Both the position numbers and the translations under genes were made by a program. A stretch of 64,000 nt of DNA from Bacteroidales bacterium (GTDB taxonomy: Bacteria; Bacteroidota; Bacteroidia; Bacteroidales; VadinHA17), in contig JAJFVL010000018.1 of NCBI GenBank assembly GCA_021371855.1, positions 372,001 through 436,000 of the forward strand, given 5' to 3'. Below the pieces are notes generated by a model. That model searched no databases and had not been told where the DNA came from. It saw only the letters and a program-made list of their open reading frames with translations. This document shows positions 60,217 through 64,000 of this stretch, one piece after another (the first letter of the stretch is position 1; each line of letters starts with the position of its first letter).

Positions 60217-62151
60217 CTATTTAACGGTGATTGCACTGAATTTACAAATATCGAAGCAGATACCGCAACCGATACATTTGTCCTCAACAATAAAAAAGGG
60301 CTGCAGACGAGTTCCATAAATAGCATTTACAGGACATTTTGCAGAACAGGCTGTGCATCCTGTGCATTTATCCACATCGATTGAAAAGGATCGCAGACCT
60401 CTGCAGACATTTGCACGGCATTTCCTGTCAAAAATGTGTTCCTCAAATTCATCCCTGAAATTTTTCAGAGCACTTATAAAAGGATTTGGGGCAGTTTGTC
60501 CAAGGCCGCAAAGGGAAGTGTCTTTCATTACCGATGCAATTGTTTCAAGCTGCATTACTCCTTTAAAACGCTCGAGTGTAGTTCCCGACTCTTCGTTTAA
60601 TGGTTTTCTGATGACGCTTTCAAGTATTTCGAGCATCCTGCCTGTACCTTCGCGGCAGGGAATACATTTGCCACAGCTTTCATTGCGGATAAACTCCATA
60701 TAATACCTGACGAGATCGACCATACAAGTATTCTCATCTATTATTACAAATCCTCCGGCCCCCATTCCGATCCCCATCTGTTTCAGACTGTCAAAATCGA
60801 GAGAAATATCGAGGTTTTCGCTTGTAATAAAAGAACCTGATGCTCCTCCAAGTTGTATCGCTTTAAATTCTTTTCCATCTTTTATTCCATCAGCAATATC
60901 TTCAAGGATTGTTCTGACGGTTGTACCCATTTCCACTTCAACCACTCCCGACATACGACCTTTTCCTGCAACCGCAAATACTTTTGTTCCCGGGCTGTTC
61001 TCCGTACCAAATGTACGGAACCATTCCGGTCCGTTTTGCATTATCAGAGGAACATTCATCAATGTCTCAACATTATTTATGACAGTAGGCTTGCCAAATA
61101 AGCCTGAAGTTGTCGGATAGGGAGGTTTGAGCTGCGGCATCCCTCTCTTTCCTTCGAGAGTATTAATAAGGGCTGTTTCTTCACCACAAACAAATGCTCC
61201 GGCCTCTTTACGGATCACTATTTCGAGGTTATAGCCGCTTGAAAAAATATTATGCCCGAAGAGCCCGTACTCTCTTGCGTTGTCTATAGCCTTTTGAAGC
61301 CTGTTCAGGGCATGCCCTGAACCTGACCGCATAAATACAATGGCATTTGAAGCACCAATTGCGTAAGAGGCAATTGCAATGCCTTCTATAAGACGGTGAG
61401 GATCGCTCTCAAGTATTGTTCTGTCTGTAAAAGCACCAGGATCGCTCTCCTTTGCATTGCATATAAGATATCTCGCGTTTGAAGTTGTGTTCAGTGCATT
61501 CTTCCATTTTAACCCTGTAAGATATCCTCCGCCACTTCTTCCTCTCAGACCGCTTCTTTCAACTATATTGCATACCTCCTCAAAAGTATAATGTCTGATT
61601 GCTTTGATGTATGCTCTGTATCCTCCTCTGGCAATATACTCTTCTATACTTTCCGGATCATAACATCCACAATTGCCAAGCACCACCCTCTTCTGATTAG
61701 AGAAGAACGGCAACTCATCAACAAAAGGAATTCCCGACCATAACTCAAAACCTTTCATTCCGGTCTGACCCACCAGATCATCTTCCGGAATTTCGTTATG
61801 AAAAACTCCATTGAGAAGGGGTTCAACTTTTTCTTCTGTAATGTTCCTGAAAAAGAGTTTATTCTTTCCCGGAATCTGAATGCAGACAAGTGGCTCAAAA
61901 TTCGCTGGTCCAGCACAACCCACACTTATAAGCTCAGCATTTTGGACATTATCATTAATATAACCCGCAATAGTTAAAAATGTCTTTTCGGAACCTTCAA
62001 TGATACTGCTTGTACCAGAGGAAATTGAAATCACGGGATTGTTGATTTTTTCCCTTCTGACCCGTTGCAAAACCTTTTCCGTTTCCGGTGGCAGCGTGTC
62101 GGATTCAAACAACAGAACCTTATCGACAAGGAACGTCTTTAAATCTTCCAT
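60217..62151 (-). CDS. HydB-like (NuoF-type) NADH/FMN subunit with C-terminal ferredoxins
   Basis: 644 residues. Order: a thioredoxin-like N-terminal domain (~1-100); NADH/FMN-binding NuoF core (RGRSGGGYLTGLKW, AKESDPGAFTDRTILESDPH, GAYVCGEETALI-type: GAFVCGEETALINTLEGKRGMP); SLBB; N3-type cluster (SCGKCIPCREGTGRM, then CGLGQTAPNP); two C-terminal [4Fe-4S] (CTGCTACSAKCP, CIGCGICFDIC). In canonical HydB the N-terminal domain holds a [2Fe-2S] cluster via a CxGxC and a CGxxC pair; here they read ISSGTSSIIEG and VGCAGPANFEP, so that cluster is lost. NuoF core Gly is changed (CNAKES rather than CNADEG). Binds NADH and passes electrons to HydA. Confidence 0.9.
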   Translation of the reverse strand: MEDLKTFLVDKVLLFESDTLPPETEKVLQRVRREKINNPVISISSGTSSIIEGSEKTFLTIAGYINDNVQNAELISVGCAGPANFEPLVCIQIPGKNKLFFRNITEEKVEPLLNGVFHNEIPEDDLVGQTGMKGFELWSGIPFVDELPFFSNQKRVVLGNCGCYDPESIEEYIARGGYRAYIKAIRHYTFEEVCNIVERSGLRGRSGGGYLTGLKWKNALNTTSNARYLICNAKESDPGAFTDRTILESDPHRLIEGIAIASYAIGASNAIVFMRSGSGHALNRLQKAIDNAREYGLFGHNIFSSGYNLEIVIRKEAGAFVCGEETALINTLEGKRGMPQLKPPYPTTSGLFGKPTVINNVETLMNVPLIMQNGPEWFRTFGTENSPGTKVFAVAGKGRMSGVVEVEMGTTVRTILEDIADGIKDGKEFKAIQLGGASGSFITSENLDISLDFDSLKQMGIGMGAGGFVIIDENTCMVDLVRYYMEFIRNESCGKCIPCREGTGRMLEILESVIRKPLNEESGTTLERFKGVMQLETIASVMKDTSLCGLGQTAPNPFISALKNFRDEFEEHIFDRKCRANVCRGLRSFSIDVDKCTGCTACSAKCPVNAIYGTRLQPFFIVEDKCIGCGICFDICKFSAITVK

Positions 62152-62169
62152 CTGGGTATATTAACATAA

Positions 62170-62640
62170 TTAGTCGTTCTCAATAACGTACTTTAACCTT
62201 TTAATCATCTCAGGCAGTTGTTCAACTCTCACCTGGGTAATATACTCTCCGTCTACATTAATAACCGGACCATTACAACAACCACCCATGCATGAAACAA
62301 TCTCATAACTGAAATTTCCATCCCTGGTTGTTTGTCCAGGTGATACGCCTGTCTCTTCCTTAATCTTATTAATTATTTCCTGTGACCCCTTCAGATAACA
62401 TGAAGTTCCATTGCAGATGCTGATCTGAACTTTTCCTGAAGGGATGAAGCGGAACCTGCTATAAAAGGTAGCAAGACCATAAATCTTTGTCGTACTTAAT
62501 CCTAAAAAACTACCTACTTTTACAATGGCCTCTTCAGTAAGGTAACCCACAACATCTTGTATCTCCTGAAGTAATGGGATCAGATCTTCTCTTTTCCCCT
62601 GTTTATACTTTTTCAGAATAATGTCAAGGTCAATGCTCAT
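62170..62640 (-). CDS. HydC-like (NuoE-type) [2Fe-2S] subunit
   Basis: 156 residues. Thioredoxin-like [2Fe-2S] with CNGTSCYLKG and SCMGGCCNGPVINVDG, and the helical N-terminus (VVGYLTEEAIVKVGSFLGLS). Passes electrons from the NADH subunit; first gene of the minus-strand hyd-like operon. Its promoter is overlapped by the Rex site. Confidence 0.94.
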   Translation of the reverse strand: MSIDLDIILKKYKQGKREDLIPLLQEIQDVVGYLTEEAIVKVGSFLGLSTTKIYGLATFYSRFRFIPSGKVQISICNGTSCYLKGSQEIINKIKEETGVSPGQTTRDGNFSYEIVSCMGGCCNGPVINVDGEYITQVRVEQLPEMIKRLKYVIEND

Positions 62641-62675
62641 TCTGATAATATTATATTGAGTAACCCATTTCCATA

Positions 62676-62683
62676 CAAATATA
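62676..62683 (-). promoter_or_regulatory. Putative -7 promoter element of the hyd-like operon
   Basis: On the minus strand TATATTTG (62683-62676), matching TAnnTTTG, 36 bp before the HydC-like start. The -33 position falls near 62703-62707, inside the weaker Rex-like site, so Rex binding would block it. The -33 sequence itself is not a clean TTTG. Confidence 0.5.
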
Positions 62684-62693
62684 ATTTTTTTTA

Positions 62694-62728
62694 TTGTTAA
62701 CAGATAAACATTGTTATTTTATTAACAA
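62694..62728. promoter_or_regulatory. Rex operator (one perfect, one weak site)
   Basis: TTGTTATTTTATTAACAA at 62711-62728 is an 18-bp palindrome with perfect half-sites TTGTTA / TAACAA, the established Rex-binding layout (TTGTTA-N6-TAACAA). A second, weaker candidate TTGTTAACAGATAAACAT lies directly adjacent at 62694-62711. It sits between the divergent hyd-like operon and the operon starting at 62951, 8.0 kb from rex. Confidence 0.8.
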
Positions 62729-62922
62729 TAAAAATAAAAAACAAATTGTCCTATGATTTTAACCAATATATTAATTATCATTACATTAGAGAATTATCCA
62801 CATTTGATACATTATACTATAGTGCTTATGAATTGAACAAAGTAATAATTCCAACTGTTAATCATGTGAATTATAGATAAGAATATGCTTATGTCGGCTC
62901 GTGAAAAAGTATTACTTTTGAC

Positions 62923-62930
62923 GTTGTTGT
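62923..62930 (+). promoter_or_regulatory. Putative -7 promoter element for the 62951 operon
   Basis: TACTTTTG matches TAnnTTTG, 20 bp before the start codon. No clean -33 TTTG at the right distance. Confidence 0.4.
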
Positions 62931-62950
62931 TTGTTTATGAACAGTAAAAA

Positions 62951-63205
62951 ATGTCTCAAAGGGTTGAAATGCATATTTGCCTTGGCAGTTCTTGTTTTTC
63001 GAGAGGCAATAAGGAAGTTGTGATGTTCATAAGGGAATATTTAAGGAAAAATCATCTCGAAGACAAAGTTATTTTTAAAGGGGCCCGCTGCATGGGCCGT
63101 TGCAGTAATGGTCCGAATCTGAATATAAATGGTGTTATCTTTGAGGGTGTCACCATTTCAAAAATAGAGGGGATTCTCGAAAAAGAACTTGCCAGATTAA
63201 TGTAA
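62951..63205 (+). CDS. Thioredoxin-like [2Fe-2S] ferredoxin (NuoE C-terminal-type)
   Basis: 84 residues. CLGSSCFSRG and CMGRCSNGPNLNINGV give the Cx4C...Cx3C pattern of a NuoE-type [2Fe-2S] thioredoxin fold, but without the helical NuoE N-terminus. Often found just before sensory [FeFe]-hydrogenase genes. Probably a redox partner that links the sensor protein to the NAD(H)-linked complex. Start in the divergent Rex-controlled region; next gene follows by 17 bp. Confidence 0.9.
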   Translation: MSQRVEMHICLGSSCFSRGNKEVVMFIREYLRKNHLEDKVIFKGARCMGRCSNGPNLNINGVIFEGVTISKIEGILEKELARLM

Positions 63206-63222
63206 TAGCGATAGGAGTAAGT

Positions 63223-64000
63223 ATGATCAACACAAAACCTGTACTTTATATTAATGACGAGAAATGCAGGAACTCATATTCCTGCGTACGTGTCTGCCCG
63301 GTAAATGCTATTGAGGTAAAACCTCAGAGGGCACATCCCTATATTCTTCCCGAAAGATGTATTGGATGCGGGTTGTGCTATATTTCATGTTCTCCCCATG
63401 CTATAGAGTTCCGCGACTCGAGGGATGAGGTGAAACAGCTGTTGTCATCAGAAAGGAAAACTGCAGCGCTTGTTGAACCAAGTATTGCTACAGAGTTTGA
63501 GGATATTACCGACTACCGTAAGTTCGTGGCGATGATCAGATCGCTTGGTTTCGATTATGTTCATGAGGTTTCTTTTGGAGTTGACCTGATAGCTGCGGCC
63601 TATGCGAAACTTTTCTCAAGAGCTGAAGGCAAGTACCTGATAACTGCCAATTGCCCTTCGATAGTCAAGCTTATCGAGAGGTTTCATCCCGAGATGGTAC
63701 CCAGCCTAGCTCCCTTAGTATCGCCCATGGTTGCCACGGCTATGATTGTAAAGGAACTGTACGGTCCTGATGTAGCAACTGTCCAGATCGGACCATGCAT
63801 AGATGCAAAAGACGAAGCGCTTCTTTATAATTCAAAAAAACTTATTGACGGTGTTCTGACCTTTATAGAACTCAGACAACTTTTTGATGAGGCTAAAATA
63901 CAGGAAAGACTAGTTAAAATGTCGGACTTCGATCCTCCTTATGGTAACTGGGGAGCCCTCTACCCTCTTCCTCCCGGTATTATCCAGGCAGGTGGAATTA
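63223..64000 (+). CDS. [FeFe]-hydrogenase-like sensor protein, truncated by window end
   Basis: Open from ATG 63223 (AGGAG 6 nt before, an unusually good ribosome site) to the window end; 259 complete codons seen. Ferredoxin part: C15, (S18 in place of Cys), C21, C25, then C46/49/52/56. H-cluster part: TANCPSIVK (Asn143 where the proton-relay Cys would be, Cys144) and IGPCIDAKDE (Cys192; Ala195 where the conserved Lys would be). It is a paralogue of the kinase-linked sensor at 56411 (about the same spacing: EVSFGVDLIA vs EVSFGADLVA). Downstream output domain is outside the window, so kinase, phosphatase or other cannot be judged. Confidence 0.88.
   Translation, partial: MINTKPVLYINDEKCRNSYSCVRVCPVNAIEVKPQRAHPYILPERCIGCGLCYISCSPHAIEFRDSRDEVKQLLSSERKTAALVEPSIATEFEDITDYRKFVAMIRSLGFDYVHEVSFGVDLIAAAYAKLFSRAEGKYLITANCPSIVKLIERFHPEMVPSLAPLVSPMVATAMIVKELYGPDVATVQIGPCIDAKDEALLYNSKKLIDGVLTFIELRQLFDEAKIQERLVKMSDFDPPYGNWGALYPLPPGIIQAGGI

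Overview
The window looks like a chromosomal segment of an anaerobic, fermentative member of the Bacteroidota, probably order Bacteroidales or a close relative. Evidence: gliding-type gldF/gldG genes, a type IX secretion C-terminal sorting domain, DUF3078, DUF5916 and DUF1080 proteins, a GH2 enzyme of the DUF4982 type, a GH33 sialidase, a menaquinone-type UbiA prenyltransferase, moderate-to-low GC, weak Shine-Dalgarno sites, and promoters of the Bacteroidota type (TTTG, 19 nt, TAnnTTTG). I see no rRNA, tRNA, CRISPR array, prophage or transposase gene.

Layout. 1-15,000: a truncated GH2 gene, a type II NADH dehydrogenase, a cold-shock protein, a TonB-dependent receptor, a lysozyme-fold protein, an M28 peptidase, a DUF1080 protein, a lipoprotein amidase, TatA and a DUF5916 outer-membrane protein. 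15,000-24,700: compact minus-strand operons (dnaN-exonuclease-FAH; gldF-gldG-DUF4340; surE-membrane protein-lpxB, followed by a SpoIID-like gene). 24,800-29,100: a large T9SS-exported repeat protein and a sialidase. 29,281-34,323: pheT, a macrodomain protein, a UbiA prenyltransferase and a GNAT protein. 34,376-40,190: DUF3078, tryptophanase, yicC, gmk, nadD. 40,377-50,306: an aromatic/branched amino-acid fermentation locus (four-subunit 2-oxoacid:ferredoxin oxidoreductase, aminotransferase, phenylacetate-CoA ligase, ACT protein, ADP-forming acyl-CoA synthetase) with a divergent tyrosine phenol-lyase-like gene. 50,620-54,079: M14 carboxypeptidase and RibF. 54,094-64,000: a redox locus with Rex, two-component proteins, a HydABC-like NADH/[FeFe]-hydrogenase-like complex and two further [FeFe]-hydrogenase-like sensor proteins.

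Most notable signals. (1) The tyrosine phenol-lyase-like gene at 48840 has a complete, previously unannotated ribosome-mediated attenuator: a consensus promoter, a 27-residue leader peptide with seven consecutive tyrosine codons, mutually exclusive hairpins and an intrinsic terminator 30 nt before the gene. (2) All three [FeFe]-hydrogenase-like proteins lack the proton-relay cysteine of the TSCCP motif (Ala, Asp and Asn instead), and the HydA-like one also lacks the Lys and Met of the MPCxxK motif, so the bifurcating-hydrogenase label is doubtful; an 18-bp Rex palindrome sits between the two divergent operons and rex itself is in the cluster. (3) A ~200-bp mobile-looking repeat with a perfect 21-bp central hairpin occurs three times, always next to gene 5' ends, and its translation produces a false N-terminus on the sialidase. 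Short 8-bp and 9-bp tandem arrays are scattered between genes and distort two more gene ends.

The genes together suggest life on proteins, glycans and amino acids: secreted peptidases and glycosidases outside, transamination and ferredoxin-dependent oxidation of 2-oxoacids with ATP made by the ADP-forming CoA ligase inside, and NADH/ferredoxin balance monitored by Rex and hydrogenase-like sensors.
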